Shown piece by piece: positions 16,280 through 25,632 of a DNA stretch of 41,497 bases (position 1 is its first letter; the number at the start of each line of letters is the position of its first letter). The notes below the pieces were generated by a model. It was not told the DNA's origin and did not search any database. It saw only the letters and a program-made list of their open reading frames with translations. Source of the DNA: an uncultured Mailhella sp. (GTDB taxonomy: Bacteria; Desulfobacterota; Desulfovibrionia; Desulfovibrionales; Desulfovibrionaceae); the NCBI RefSeq assembly GCF_944324615.1, contig NZ_CALUWY010000023.1:1-41497 (forward strand). Direction: 5' to 3'. Both the position numbers and the translations under genes were made by a program.

Positions 16280-19204
16280 ATGAACCTGCCCAGAAAAATC
16301 ACGGGGCCCTGCATCCATATCGAGGGCGCCCGGCAGCATAATCTTAAAAACGTCGACGTGGACATTCCCCGCGACGAACTCGTGGTGGTATGCGGGCCTT
16401 CCGGCTCGGGCAAGTCCACCCTGGCCTTCGACATCGTGTACGCCGAGGGGCAGCGCCGCTATGTGGAATCGCTCTCCACCTACGCGCGCATGTTCCTGCC
16501 CAAGATGGACAAGCCCCTGGTGGACAAAATCGAGGGGCTTTCCCCCGCCATATCGCTGGAACAGCAGACCACGGCGCACAACCCCCGTTCCACCGTGGGC
16601 ACGGTGACGGAGGTGTACGACTTTCTGCGCGTGTTCTTCGCCCGGCTCGGCAAGGTGTACTGCCCCCACTGCGGCGCGCCCATCGAGGCCCGCGCCTCCG
16701 ATGAAATCATTGCGGACATCATGGCCATGCCCGAAGGCGAGCGCATCATGCTCATGGCTCCCCTTGTGGAACTGCAGAAAGGCACCCATGCCGACCGCTT
16801 CAAGAAGCTGAAGGCCGAAGGCTTCGTGCGCGTGCGCGTGGCCACGCTGGGGGAAGAGGCAGCAATCTACAACCTCGATGAGGTTCCGGCCCTCGACAAG
16901 AACAAAAAGCACAGCATCGACCTTGTGGTGGACAGGCTCGTCATCAAGGACGACATGCGCACCCGCCTTGCCGACTCCGTGGAACTGGCCCTGCGCTACG
17001 GCAAGGGCCGCGTCATCGTGAGCGTGCCGGGCAAGGCCGACATCGTGCATTCCACCGAATCGGTATGCCCCGCCTGCCATGTGAGCGCGCCCATTCCCTC
17101 GCCGCAGCTTTTTTCCTTCAACAGCCCCCAGGGCGCGTGCCCCCAGTGCCTCGGCATAGGCACGGTGGTGGCCTTCGACGAATCCCTCATTGCGCCCGAC
17201 GAAAGCCTTTCCCTCCGCAAGGGCGCCCTCGCCCCCTTCTCCAGCCCCTATTTCATGGCCAAAATCGGCAAGGCGCTGGAGGCTCTCGGCGAGAGGCAGG
17301 GCTTTACCATGGACACGCCCCTCAGAGATTTTTCCGACAAGGCGAGAAAGGCCCTGTTCAACGGCGAATCGGGCGGCATCACCCGCACGGGGAGCCTGCG
17401 CCGCAACTTCATGGGCGGCACGAGCCTGAACCATGACGAAGGCGGGGAAGCGCTTTCCACCGCGCACTGGCCGGGGGTCATGTACCTGCTGGAACAGCGC
17501 ATGAAGCGCGGCGATGCCTGGAGCGACATTCTGAGCCGCTACAGCTACGAGGTGGAATGCCCCACCTGCCACGGCACGAGGCTCAGGAAGGAAGCGCTTT
17601 CCGTGCGCGTGAACGACCTCAACATCGAGGAATTCTGCAATCTTTCCATAGAACGCGCCCTTTCGTGGGTGAAGGGCCTCTCCTTCACGGGACGCCACGC
17701 CCTCATTGCCGAACCGCTCATCAAGGAACTTTCCTTCCGCCTGGGCTTCATGGTCAACGTGGGCCTGGAATACCTCACCCTCGGCCGCTCCATGGCCACG
17801 CTCTCCGGCGGCGAGGCCCAGCGCATACGCCTTGCCTCCCAGCTCGGTTCCGGCCTTGTGGGCGTGACGTATGTGCTGGACGAACCGTCCATAGGCCTGC
17901 ACCCGCGCGACAACGAACGGCTCATCCGCACCCTCCGCAGCCTTCAGAAGCGCGGCAACACCGTGCTTGTGGTGGAACACGACGAAGCCACCATCTGCGA
18001 GGCGGACACCGTGCTGGAAATGGGGCCCGGCTCCGGCTCCCAGGGCGGGGAACTCGTGTTTGCCGGCACGGTGAAGGACCTTGTCAGAAACTCCGATTCC
18101 CTCACCGCGCGCTACCTTCGCGGCGACCTTTCCATCCCCGTGCCGGAACAGCGCCGCAGCTCCGAAAAGTTCCTCACCCTGCGCGGCGTGACCACCAACA
18201 ACCTGAAGAACATCGACTGCGCCATCCCTCTCGGGGTTCTCACCTGCGTCACCGGCGTTTCCGGTTCGGGCAAGAGCTCCCTCGTCATCGACACGCTCTA
18301 CCGCCGCGTGGCGCGTCACTGCGGCCTGCGCACGGAACAGCCCGGCCCCATGAAGGGCGTGGAGGGCCTTGAGCAGATAGAACGCATCGTTTCCATCGAC
18401 CAGACGCCCATAGGCCGCACGCCCCGTTCCAACCCCGCCACCTACACCAAGGTGTTCGACGACATCCGCAAGATCTTTGCCATGACGCCGGATGCGAGAA
18501 AGCGCGGCTACACCGCAAGCCGCTTCAGCTTCAACGTTTCCGGCGGCAGGTGCGAAACCTGCAAGGGCGACGGGCAGATCCGCGTGGAAATGCACTTTCT
18601 GCCCGACATCTTCGTCACCTGCGACGTGTGCAAGGGCCGCCGCTTCAACCGCGAAACCCTGGAAGTGCGCTACAAGGACCTGAACATCTCCGAAGTGCTC
18701 GACCTCACCGTGCACGAGGCGCGGGAATTCTTTTCCAGCTATCCCGCGCTGGAACGCAGGCTCGGCGTGCTGGAGGATGTGGGGCTAGGCTACATACGCC
18801 TCGGCCAGGCGGCCACCACCCTTTCCGGCGGCGAAGCGCAGCGCATCAAGATTTCGCGGGAACTCGGCAAGAAATCCCTGCCGCGCACCCTCTACATTCT
18901 CGACGAACCCACCACCGGCCTGCACATGCACGAAGTGGGCAAGCTCATCGGCGTTCTGCACCGTCTGGTGGATCGCGGAGCCACGGTGGTGGTCATCGAA
19001 CACAACACCGACGTCATCATGTCCGCCGACCATATTCTGGATCTCGGGCCCGGCGGGGGCGAAAACGGCGGCACCATCATCGCTTCCGGCACGCCCGAGG
19101 AAATCATGAAGAATCCCGCCTCCATCACCGGCGCCTTCCTTGTGGAGGAAAAAAACAAACGGCGCGATTTTCTCACCCGCATTCTCAAGGAGAACGACGC
19201 ATGA
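16280..19204 (+). CDS. uvrA: Excinuclease ABC subunit A
   Basis: Complete 974-residue UvrA, the damage-recognition ATPase of nucleotide excision repair. It has two ABC modules: Walker [10 protein letters not shown] near residue 40 with signature [12 protein letters not shown] near 508, and GVSGSGKSS near 659 with a second [10 protein letters not shown] near 847. Zinc-finger cysteine pairs are present in the first module (CPACH with CPQC, and CPTC) and in the second (CETC with CDVC), as is the UvrB-binding region with CPHC. Length is normal for the family and no key motif is missing. The ribosome site AAGGAAC precedes the ATG. The stop codon overlaps the next start (ATGA), so the DUF4139 gene is translationally coupled. 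No LexA-type box was recognised upstream. Confidence 0.98.
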   Translation: MNLPRKITGPCIHIEGARQHNLKNVDVDIPRDELVVVCGPSGSGKSTLAFDIVYAEGQRRYVESLSTYARMFLPKMDKPLVDKIEGLSPAISLEQQTTAHNPRSTVGTVTEVYDFLRVFFARLGKVYCPHCGAPIEARASDEIIADIMAMPEGERIMLMAPLVELQKGTHADRFKKLKAEGFVRVRVATLGEEAAIYNLDEVPALDKNKKHSIDLVVDRLVIKDDMRTRLADSVELALRYGKGRVIVSVPGKADIVHSTESVCPACHVSAPIPSPQLFSFNSPQGACPQCLGIGTVVAFDESLIAPDESLSLRKGALAPFSSPYFMAKIGKALEALGERQGFTMDTPLRDFSDKARKALFNGESGGITRTGSLRRNFMGGTSLNHDEGGEALSTAHWPGVMYLLEQRMKRGDAWSDILSRYSYEVECPTCHGTRLRKEALSVRVNDLNIEEFCNLSIERALSWVKGLSFTGRHALIAEPLIKELSFRLGFMVNVGLEYLTLGRSMATLSGGEAQRIRLASQLGSGLVGVTYVLDEPSIGLHPRDNERLIRTLRSLQKRGNTVLVVEHDEATICEADTVLEMGPGSGSQGGELVFAGTVKDLVRNSDSLTARYLRGDLSIPVPEQRRSSEKFLTLRGVTTNNLKNIDCAIPLGVLTCVTGVSGSGKSSLVIDTLYRRVARHCGLRTEQPGPMKGVEGLEQIERIVSIDQTPIGRTPRSNPATYTKVFDDIRKIFAMTPDARKRGYTASRFSFNVSGGRCETCKGDGQIRVEMHFLPDIFVTCDVCKGRRFNRETLEVRYKDLNISEVLDLTVHEAREFFSSYPALERRLGVLEDVGLGYIRLGQAATTLSGGEAQRIKISRELGKKSLPRTLYILDEPTTGLHMHEVGKLIGVLHRLVDRGATVVVIEHNTDVIMSADHILDLGPGGGENGGTIIASGTPEEIMKNPASITGAFLVEEKNKRRDFLTRILKENDA

Positions 19205-20682
19205 AGCACGCCCTTCCCCTTCTGGCGCTCCTTGCCCTTGTTCTGCCCGCACATGTGCAGGCAAGGCCCGTTGCCGCCACCCTCAGCCCCTCGGGAGCCA
19301 TGGTCACGGAAGAAGAGACCTTCCGCCCCGAACAGGGCCGCGTCACCCTTGTTCTGCCCGCAGGGGCGGACGCGGGCAGCCTTTCCTTCTCCCTGTCCGC
19401 AGGTTCCGTGCTGGAATCGCATCTCAGCACCCGGCACAGCCCCTCCCCTGCCGCGGCCGCGCTGCAGAACGAGAGGGAAACGCTGCAGAACGCCCTTTCC
19501 GGCGTGGCGGCAGAGCGCGAAAGCATCGCCTACGAGCGCCTTTTCTGGGCCGATCCGCCCCTGAACCCGGCTTCCGGAGACAGTAAGGCGCTGGAGAAGC
19601 TGGCAAAGGACACACAGAGCCGCCTTGATGCCCTGGCCCGCAGGGAAGTGGAGCTCGACGCACGCCAGAGAGCGCTGGAACGCGACCTCCGGGCGCTGGA
19701 AAAACGCATGGAAGCCCTCGGGGAAAACAACGACACCGTGCAGATGTGCGTGCTTGTGCTCAAGGACGAAGGCCCCGTCACCGTGCGCTGGAGCTACTAT
19801 CTGCCCGACGCCGCCTGGCGGCCCCGCTACCGCGTGCTTGCGGATGAGAACGCAGGCAGGGTGCGCGTGTTCATGGATGCCGAACTGCATCAGACAAGCG
19901 GCACGGACTGGAAGGACGTGGACGTCACCCTCTCTTCCGGCGAGAATTTCCGGAGCGTGAATCCGCCCTCCCTGCCGGACTGGATCATCGGCGAAGCACG
20001 CCCGGCGGCCCTGCGCTCCATGAACATCATGGCCGCCAAGGACCCTGCGGACGAAAGCGCGGCCGCGACGCAGCATTCCGCCACGGGCACGGTATGGAAG
20101 CTCGGCGCCATGAACCTTCCCGCCGAAGGCACGGTGACGCGGTCCGTGGCCTCTCATGAATGTTCCGCCTCCTTCATGCGCCTCGCCCGCCCGGCGGAGG
20201 ATGAAAGGGTGTGGCTCTCCGCCGACATCGACGACAAGACCATGCCGTATCTGCCTTCCGGTCAGGCCGTCTTCTCCGTGGACGGCGTGGAAAACGCCCG
20301 CGGCGTCTTCCGCTTCGGCCCGGGGCAGGAGGAAATCTTCTTCGGTGTGGACGCCCTTATGGCCGCCAGGGTGCAGGATCTGCCCGCCAAGGCGGGAAGC
20401 GACGCCGGCGCGGGCCGCAGGACGCAGCAGTGGCGGCGGAGCATGACCATAGTGAACGGGCACGACAGGGAAGTGGCCGTGCGCGTGGAGGCTTCGGCCC
20501 CCATCGTGCGCGACACCTCCGCCCGCGTGACAGTCACAGGTTCCCCCGAGGCCGTGTACGAGCATGAAGGCTCCCGCTGCGTCTGGATGCTGGATGTTCC
20601 GGCAAAGGAAAGCTCCCGCATCGTCTATGAAGTGACGGTGACGGAGCCGGACCGGAAGAACGAGCTGCAGCGCGGGCAGTAA
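19201..20682 (+). CDS. MuiA-like DUF4140/DUF4139 secreted protein
   Basis: A 493-residue exported protein. Residues 1-21 form a signal peptide ([20 protein letters not shown]). An N-terminal DUF4140-like beta domain follows (AATLSPSGAMVTEEETFRP), then a charged coiled-coil region at about 85-180 (LARREVELDARQRALERDL), and a C-terminal DUF4139 domain starting near VRWSYYLPDAAWRPRYRV. This is the architecture of the mucoidy-inhibitor MuiA family, whose mechanism is unknown. The start overlaps the uvrA stop by four bases (ATGA), which fixes the start. The coupling with uvrA is probably positional rather than functional. Confidence 0.85.
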   Translation: MKHALPLLALLALVLPAHVQARPVAATLSPSGAMVTEEETFRPEQGRVTLVLPAGADAGSLSFSLSAGSVLESHLSTRHSPSPAAAALQNERETLQNALSGVAAERESIAYERLFWADPPLNPASGDSKALEKLAKDTQSRLDALARREVELDARQRALERDLRALEKRMEALGENNDTVQMCVLVLKDEGPVTVRWSYYLPDAAWRPRYRVLADENAGRVRVFMDAELHQTSGTDWKDVDVTLSSGENFRSVNPPSLPDWIIGEARPAALRSMNIMAAKDPADESAAATQHSATGTVWKLGAMNLPAEGTVTRSVASHECSASFMRLARPAEDERVWLSADIDDKTMPYLPSGQAVFSVDGVENARGVFRFGPGQEEIFFGVDALMAARVQDLPAKAGSDAGAGRRTQQWRRSMTIVNGHDREVAVRVEASAPIVRDTSARVTVTGSPEAVYEHEGSRCVWMLDVPAKESSRIVYEVTVTEPDRKNELQRGQ

Positions 20683-20790
20683 TGCCCTAAAGATCTGCCC
20701 GGCGCGCAAAAGCGCCGGGCGAACGCCCCGCGCCTTCTCTTCTGCGGCCGCCTTTCCCCGTGCGGAGCGGCCCGGGGGCGGCCTTGGGCA

Positions 20791-20820
20791 TTGACAAGAG
20801 TTTTCCGGGGGGGATATCGT
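20791..20820 (+). promoter_or_regulatory. Possible sigma-70 promoter upstream of ricT-metG
   Basis: Consensus TTGACA (20791-20796), an 18-base spacer containing seven G residues, and TATCGT (20815-20820). Transcription from here would run directly into the terminator-like hairpin at 20837-20858. Confidence 0.45.
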
Positions 20821-20836
20821 CCGAAGGTTATGCTTC

Positions 20837-20858
20837 GCGGGCAGAACCCGCCTTTTTT
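20837..20858 (+). terminator. Terminator or attenuator hairpin upstream of ricT-metG
   Basis: GCGGG (20837-20841) pairs with CCCGC (20847-20851) around CAGAA, followed by C and six T residues. It may end the uvrA-DUF4139 transcript, 155 bases past its stop, or act as an early terminator in the ricT-metG leader. An overlapping short stem (20822-20826 with 20833-20837) shares its first base. Confidence 0.6.
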
Positions 20859-21018
20859 GCCATGTTTCACGACGTGAACTCCCCTTCCGGGAAATACGGC
20901 ATCACCCCGCCGGCAGGGCCGGGAACAGGACTTCCGCCTTTCCGCACATGCCCCGCACGGCCGCGGGCCGGACGCGGCATCGGCCGTGATGGAACCATAT
21001 AAAACTTCCCTCATACTT

Positions 21019-22218
21019 ATGAAACAAACGATAGGCATACGCTTCAGCCGCTACGGGCAGGTGCTCGCCTGCCTGTACGACGCCGAAGGCGACACCCCCC
21101 TCACCGTGGGCGAAAGCGCCATGGTCATGACGGAACGCGGCCTGAACTGCGGCCAGGTGGTCTGGCAGAGGCCCTGGCAGGAAGAAATGGAACAGGCGCT
21201 CAAGGCCGCCAACGCCGCCGTGCAGAACATGAACGGCAACACGGAAACGGAAGAGGGAGGCGAAGACGCCGCCCAGACTCCCATGCCCTCGGCCCGCCGC
21301 GCCAGCGAGGAAGAAAGGCTCGCCGCGCAGGACAACGCCCTGCTTTCCCGGGAAGCCTATCAGTTCTGCCGCCGCTGCATTGCGGAACGCAGGCTCGACA
21401 TGAAGCTTGTGGACGTGGAAATTCTCTTCGACCGCAGCAAGATGGTGTTCTTCTTCACCGCGCCCACGCGCATCGACTTCCGCGACCTGGTGAAGGATCT
21501 GGTGCGGCAGTACCGCACCCGCATCGAACTGCGGCAGATAGGCGTGCGCCACGAAACGCAGATGCTCGGCGCTCTCGGCAACTGCGGCATGGTGTGCTGC
21601 TGCCGCCGCTACCTGCACAAATTCGCGCCCGTGACCATCAAAATGGCCAAGGAACAGAACCTGTTCCTCAATCCGGCGAAAATTTCCGGCATCTGCGGCC
21701 GCCTTCTGTGCTGCCTGAGCTATGAACAGGAAAATTACGACGCCTTCCACCGCAGCTGCCCCAGACTCGGCAAGCGCTATCAGACCACGGAAGGCCCCAT
21801 GCGCGTTCTTCGCAGCAACATGTTCCGCAATTCCGTGGTGGTTCTGCCCGACGGCGGCCAGGAAACGGAAATGAGCCTCGACGAGTGGCAGGCCCTCAAG
21901 CCCAGCCGCAGCGAAGGCCCATCCTCCCCTGCGGGCAAGGAACAAAAAAGCCAGCCTTCCGCGGGCATGATGGTCTTTTCCACCGCACCCGACACGCTGG
22001 ACGACGACCTTGCCGACCTTGAGGTGGGGGATGCCCCCGCCCCGGCCGTGTCCAACGAACCCAGCATGATGAATTCCGAAGAAGCGACGCACCGCCGCAA
22101 ACGCCCGCATCACCACCAGGAAAACCACGAAAGAAAAGGCCGCCCCCGCCCCGCGCGCGAACAGAAGGAGCACCCCGCTCCCGAAGCCGCCCGGGATCAG
22201 GACGCCGACGCCAGGTAA
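21019..22218 (+). CDS. ricT: PSP1-domain protein, RicT/YaaT-like
   Basis: A 399-residue protein with a PSP1 C-terminal domain (about residues 110-250). Conserved segments are VDVEILFDRSKMVFFFTAP, VRHETQMLGALGNCGM and the cysteine-rich CGMVCCCRRYL near 190 and CGRLLCCLSYE near 224. In Bacillus the RicT (YaaT) protein works with RicA and RicF in a complex that binds 4Fe-4S clusters and affects RNase Y processing; the same role here is inferred. The C-terminal 60 residues are a basic, His-rich disordered tail (RRKRPHHHQENHERKG). I prefer ATG 21019 because family similarity begins there; ATG codons at 20986 and 20989 are in frame. No clear ribosome site precedes either. It lies directly upstream of metG. 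Confidence 0.85.
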   Translation: MKQTIGIRFSRYGQVLACLYDAEGDTPLTVGESAMVMTERGLNCGQVVWQRPWQEEMEQALKAANAAVQNMNGNTETEEGGEDAAQTPMPSARRASEEERLAAQDNALLSREAYQFCRRCIAERRLDMKLVDVEILFDRSKMVFFFTAPTRIDFRDLVKDLVRQYRTRIELRQIGVRHETQMLGALGNCGMVCCCRRYLHKFAPVTIKMAKEQNLFLNPAKISGICGRLLCCLSYEQENYDAFHRSCPRLGKRYQTTEGPMRVLRSNMFRNSVVVLPDGGQETEMSLDEWQALKPSRSEGPSSPAGKEQKSQPSAGMMVFSTAPDTLDDDLADLEVGDAPAPAVSNEPSMMNSEEATHRRKRPHHHQENHERKGRPRPAREQKEHPAPEAARDQDADAR

Positions 22219-22230
22219 ACAGGAGTTCCC

Positions 22231-24189
22231 GTGAAAAGCTACTACATCACCACGCCCATTTACTATGTCAACGCGCGTCCCCATCTGGGGCATGCGTATT
22301 CCACCATTGTGGCCGACACGCTCAAGCGCTTCCACCGCATGCTCGGGGAAAACGCCCGCATGCAGACCGGCACCGACGAACACGGCGACAAAATCGTGAA
22401 GGCGGCCACCGCCGCCGGCGTGTCTCCCCAGGCCTTCGTGGACGACATTTCCAGCATTTTCCGCAACCTGTGGCCCAAGCTCGGCATTGAGAACGACGGC
22501 TTCATCCGCACCACCGATCCGGACCACAAGAAGGCCGTGCAGGTGCTTCTGCAGCGCCTGTACGACAAGGGCGACATCTACTTCGGCGAATACGGCGGTC
22601 ACTACTGCTACGGCTGCGAACGCTTCTATACGGAAAAGGAACTGGAAAACGGCCTCTGCCCCCAGCATCAGACCAAGCCGGAATACATCAGCGAGAAGAA
22701 CTACTTCTTCAAGATGTCCAAGTATCAGGATGCCCTCAGGCAGTACATCCTCGATCACCCCGACTTCATCCGTCCCGAACGCTACCGCAACGAAGCCCTC
22801 GCCATGCTCGAAGGCGGCGTGCTGGAAGATCTGTGCATCTCCCGCCCCAAGTCCCGCCTCACCTGGGGCATCGAACTGCCCTTCGACAAGGACTATGTGA
22901 GCTATGTGTGGTTCGACGCCCTGGCCAACTACATCACGGCCCTCGGCTGGCCGGAAAACGAAAACGACGAATCCGGCGCCTACAGAACCTTCTGGCCCGG
23001 CGAACACCTGGTGGCCAAGGATATTCTGAAGCCCCACGGCATCTTCTGGCCCACCATGCTCATGGCCGCGGGTCTTCCGCTCTACAGGCACCTCAACGTG
23101 CACGGCTACTGGCTGGTGAAGGACACCAAGATGTCCAAGTCCCTGGGCAACGTGGTGGATCCGCTCAAGGCCGCCGAACACTTCGGCCTGGACGCCTTCC
23201 GCTATTTCCTGCTGCGTGAGATGAACTTCGGTTCCGACGCCTCCTATTCCCCGGAAGCCATCATCACCCGCGTCAACGCCGACCTCGCCAACGACCTCGG
23301 CAACCTGTTCAGCCGCGTGCTTTCCATGAACGCCAAATACTTCGGCGGCAAAATCCCGGCCCTCGGGGAACAGCTTGAGGCCGACGACGTGCTTTCCGAA
23401 GCCACGGACAACGGCGCGGCAAACTATGTGCAGCTCTTCGGCGAACTGCGCTTCTCCCAGGCTCTGGACGCGCTCTGGGCCCCCATCCGCGCCATGAACA
23501 AGTATGTGGACGAGCAGGCCCCCTGGACGCTGGCCAAAAACGGCGAAACCGAACGCCTCGGCACCGTCATCCGCACGCTGCTGGAGAACATGTACAAGGT
23601 GGCCTACCTGCTCTGGCCCGTCATGCCCGGCGCCTCCACCGCCATGCAGGCCCAGCTCGGACGCCCGCAGCCGCCCCTTTCCGAAGACGCGTTGAACGAC
23701 GTTCTGCGCTACCGCATGCACCTGCGCACCGGCATGGAAATCGCCTCCTCCTCCAACCTCTTCCCCCGCCTGGAAATGGAAAAGAAAGAAGCTCCGGCCA
23801 AGCCCAGGAAGGAAAAGAAGGCTGCGCCCAAGGAAGCCCCGAAGGAAGAGCCCAAGGCCGAAGCCAAGGCCCCCATTGAATTTGCCGACTTCCAGAAGCT
23901 CGATCTGCGCGTGGGCCACATTCTGTCCGCCCGTCAGCACCCCAATGCCGACAAGCTGCTCTGCTTCGAGGTGGACCTCGGCGAAGAAAAGCCCCGGCAG
24001 ATCGTGTCCGGCATCGCCGCCCACTTCAAGCCTGAAGAGCTGGTGGGCAGAAATGTGGTGGTTGTGGCCAACCTCCCGCCCCGCAAGCTGCGCGGCGTGG
24101 AATCCCAGGGCATGATCCTCACCGCTGAATTCGAGGGCGGGCTCTCCCTGCTCACCGCCGACGCTCCCGGCGGCTCCTCCATCGCCTGA
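22231..24189 (+). CDS. metG: Methionyl-tRNA synthetase
   Basis: Complete 652-residue class I synthetase charging tRNA-Met. The HIGH motif is HLGH at residues 18-21, and KMSKS is present near 300 (DTKMSKSLGNV). The zinc knuckle CYGCERFY with a later CPQH lies near 126-148. A lysine/proline/alanine-rich linker (about 510-545) joins the catalytic and anticodon domains to a C-terminal Trbp111-like tRNA-binding domain (FADFQKLDLRVGHIL, QHPNADKLLCFEVDLG). The start is GTG, supported by an AGGAG ribosome site ten bases upstream and by the conserved YYITTPIYYVNARPHLG N-terminus. It follows the ricT-like gene by 12 bases and is surely co-transcribed; a strong terminator follows. Confidence 0.98.
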   Translation: MKSYYITTPIYYVNARPHLGHAYSTIVADTLKRFHRMLGENARMQTGTDEHGDKIVKAATAAGVSPQAFVDDISSIFRNLWPKLGIENDGFIRTTDPDHKKAVQVLLQRLYDKGDIYFGEYGGHYCYGCERFYTEKELENGLCPQHQTKPEYISEKNYFFKMSKYQDALRQYILDHPDFIRPERYRNEALAMLEGGVLEDLCISRPKSRLTWGIELPFDKDYVSYVWFDALANYITALGWPENENDESGAYRTFWPGEHLVAKDILKPHGIFWPTMLMAAGLPLYRHLNVHGYWLVKDTKMSKSLGNVVDPLKAAEHFGLDAFRYFLLREMNFGSDASYSPEAIITRVNADLANDLGNLFSRVLSMNAKYFGGKIPALGEQLEADDVLSEATDNGAANYVQLFGELRFSQALDALWAPIRAMNKYVDEQAPWTLAKNGETERLGTVIRTLLENMYKVAYLLWPVMPGASTAMQAQLGRPQPPLSEDALNDVLRYRMHLRTGMEIASSSNLFPRLEMEKKEAPAKPRKEKKAAPKEAPKEEPKAEAKAPIEFADFQKLDLRVGHILSARQHPNADKLLCFEVDLGEEKPRQIVSGIAAHFKPEELVGRNVVVVANLPPRKLRGVESQGMILTAEFEGGLSLLTADAPGGSSIA

Positions 24190-24207
24190 GCCTGATTCAC
24201 ACCGTAG

Positions 24208-24242
24208 AAAAAACGCCGCTTCCCCGGAGGAGGCGTTTTTTT
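24208..24242 (+). terminator. Terminator of ricT-metG
   Basis: A 10-bp stem, AAAAAACGCC (24208-24217) with GGCGTTTTTT (24232-24241), ending in seven T residues, 18 bases past the metG stop. The A-run also makes it usable in the other direction. Confidence 0.92.
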
Positions 24243-24254
24243 CGCATAAGGCAC

Positions 24255-24290
24255 AAAAAAAGGGCGGAGGGGCCGCAGCCCTTCCGCCCT
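24255..24290 (-). terminator. Terminator of the DsrE-like gene
   Basis: On the minus strand, AGGGCGGA (24290-24283) pairs with TCCGCCCT (24268-24261), followed by seven T residues (A-run at 24255-24261). It lies 18 bases past the stop of the gene at 24309-24722. Confidence 0.9.
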
Positions 24291-24308
24291 CAGTTCAATG
24301 CGTGAGAA

Positions 24309-24722
24309 CTACACCTTCATGTAGGCAAAGCCCGAATTCTGCAGCTGCACCAGATCCAGCGTGGCGGAAGGCACCACTTCCACGCAGGACCAGATCATGC
24401 TCTTGTCGAGCTTATAGGAATCCATGGCGCACTGGCCCACATGGATCTTCAGGCCGTTGGCCACGGCTTCCTGAGCCTTGCCCAGAAGCTCCGTATTTTC
24501 CTTGACGAGCTGCTGCACGGCAGGGCCGTTGACCACCATGATGAGCTTGAAGGTTTCCACCTCGCTCAGGGCCGTGAAACCGGCCTTGGTCGCGATATCC
24601 AGGGCGGAAATCTTGTGGCGCTTGAGCATGGCTTCCTTCTTGTAGTTGGCGGCCTGGCTGAAGGCCAGCTTGAAGATTTCGGCGTTATTGGCGTTCACAT
24701 GGATGACCAGATCGTATTTCAT
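24309..24722 (-). CDS. DsrE/F-like family protein
   Basis: A 137-residue soluble protein with the DsrE-like fold pattern: beta-strand start MKYDLVIHVNANNAEIF, a central FKLIMVVNGPAVQQLVKEN, then LKIHVGQCAMDSY with one cysteine (near residue 96), and VVPSATLDLVQLQNSGFAYMKV at the end. It resembles the COG1416 group of small DsrE-like proteins, some of which carry sulfur on a cysteine; whether this one does is inference. The start at 24722 is set by a GGAG ribosome site; the longer frame upstream is not needed. It is a single gene with its own promoter-like TTGACA and terminator. No dsrF, dsrH or dsrC genes are adjacent. Confidence 0.8.
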   Translation of the reverse strand: MKYDLVIHVNANNAEIFKLAFSQAANYKKEAMLKRHKISALDIATKAGFTALSEVETFKLIMVVNGPAVQQLVKENTELLGKAQEAVANGLKIHVGQCAMDSYKLDKSMIWSCVEVVPSATLDLVQLQNSGFAYMKV

Positions 24723-24811
24723 GATGTTCTCCTTGAATCCGGAATTGTCCGCCTCCTCAGCGCTTCGCCGAGGGCGGAAAATCGCCCCCTGAAAGAAGGG
24801 CGCATGTGAAA

Positions 24812-24840
24812 AGAATCTCATTACTCAGGCCTTCTGTCAA
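24812..24840 (-). promoter_or_regulatory. Possible promoter of the DsrE-like gene
   Basis: On the minus strand, consensus TTGACA (24840-24835), a 17-base spacer and GATTCT (24817-24812), about 90 bases before the ATG at 24722. The -10 is weak. Confidence 0.45.
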
Positions 24841-25632
24841 TGCTTTTTCCGCCCTTCCGGCCCGGAGAAAGCTGCGGCACAAGGCTCTGCCGCGCCCCTT
24901 TCTCCCGCCGCCGTATCCTGCCCGCCCGCTGCGGAAAAAGGGGCGCTCCCGGCCTGCATCTCCCGGCAGAAGATGCGTGAGGCCTCACCTTCTCCCCCCT
25001 TCGGAAAAGCATAAAAAAAGATAAATCATCTCAATAAGATGAAAAAGGCAGCCCGCGGCCGCAGCTTTTTTCCGCCCGCCTTCCGGGGCACGCTGCACGT
25101 TCTTTGCAAACGCGCTGCAGAGGCTCTCCGCCTCCGCCTTCCGGCACAAAAAAACACCGCAGCATCTTCCGCCCTTCATGGGCGAAGAACGCTTCTTTCC
25201 GCCCCCGGAAGGGGCGGCCATGCAGCATCATGCTGATTCCGGCACAAAAAAGTATCAAAATAAAGTGTTGACAAATCCCCCCGGGCAGGAGCAATGTGCA
25301 TTCCCTGTCCCGCCGAGGAGAATTGCGGTTCCGGAATGCAGGACAGACGTGGAGCAGAGGAAAACTCCACATATCAGGACCAGAGCGGAGCAGATGAAAA
25401 CTCCACTCGCACGGACACGAGGGCGAAGCACGCCATACAGAACATGCCATCTTCCAGGCCGCGCGGCAGCAACAACGAGGGAAGGGCATTTCACCGGCGT
25501 TCCGCTCTCAGGTAGAAGCGGCCTCGCAGAATACGAGCCCGCTGCCCCGGAAGGGGCAATCTTCACCCGCCCGATCGCGAAAACCGCCCTTATTGGAGAG
25601 GGCATGGAGGGCCGGCTACGGCCGGATCTGTT
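24841..25632. other. Non-coding gap between DsrE-like gene and cstA-like gene
   Basis: About 790 bases with no credible gene on either strand; the frames present are Arg/Pro-rich and lack ribosome sites. It holds a small AT-rich hairpin (25027-25041) and a TTGACA element (25268-25273) without a good -10. Beyond these come an imperfect 36-bp tandem repeat (25351-25422, separate entry) and competing inverted repeats at 25298-25346. Just before the CstA start is a GGCCG-CGGCC hairpin. The last 360 bases are probably the cstA leader. Confidence 0.5.
25351..25422 (+). repeat. 36-bp imperfect tandem repeat in the cstA leader
   Basis: Two units begin at 25351 and 25387. Their first 20 bases (GGAGCAGAKGAAAACTCCAC) differ at one position; the last 16 are only partly alike. 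Each unit contains an inverted repeat GGAG...CTCC that could form a short hairpin with a purine-rich loop. Confidence 0.7.

Larger units (their letters stand above)
20683..21018 (+). other. Gap before ricT-like gene, with hairpins and promoter elements
   Basis: 336 bases without a gene. A hairpin pairing 20697-20705 with 20712-20720 (no T-tract) lies right after the DUF4139 stop. Further on are a TTGACA promoter and a hairpin with six T residues (separate entries). A lone -10-like TATAAA lies near 20999, 15 bases before the ATG at 21019, so a short-leader transcript is also possible. Confidence 0.5.

Noticed and set aside
16184..18715. 843-codon minus-strand frame opposite uvrA
   Set aside because: Antisense shadow; the plus strand encodes full-length UvrA.
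20902..24024. 1040-codon open frame on the minus strand opposite ricT and metG
   Set aside because: It is antisense to two clear genes and is Gly/His/Val-rich, the pattern produced by GC-rich third positions on the other strand. It has no domain or ribosome site.
25351..25422. Tandem 36-bp units considered as a minimal CRISPR array
   Set aside because: Only 20 bases are shared, there are just two units and no cas genes are near; a leader structure is more likely.
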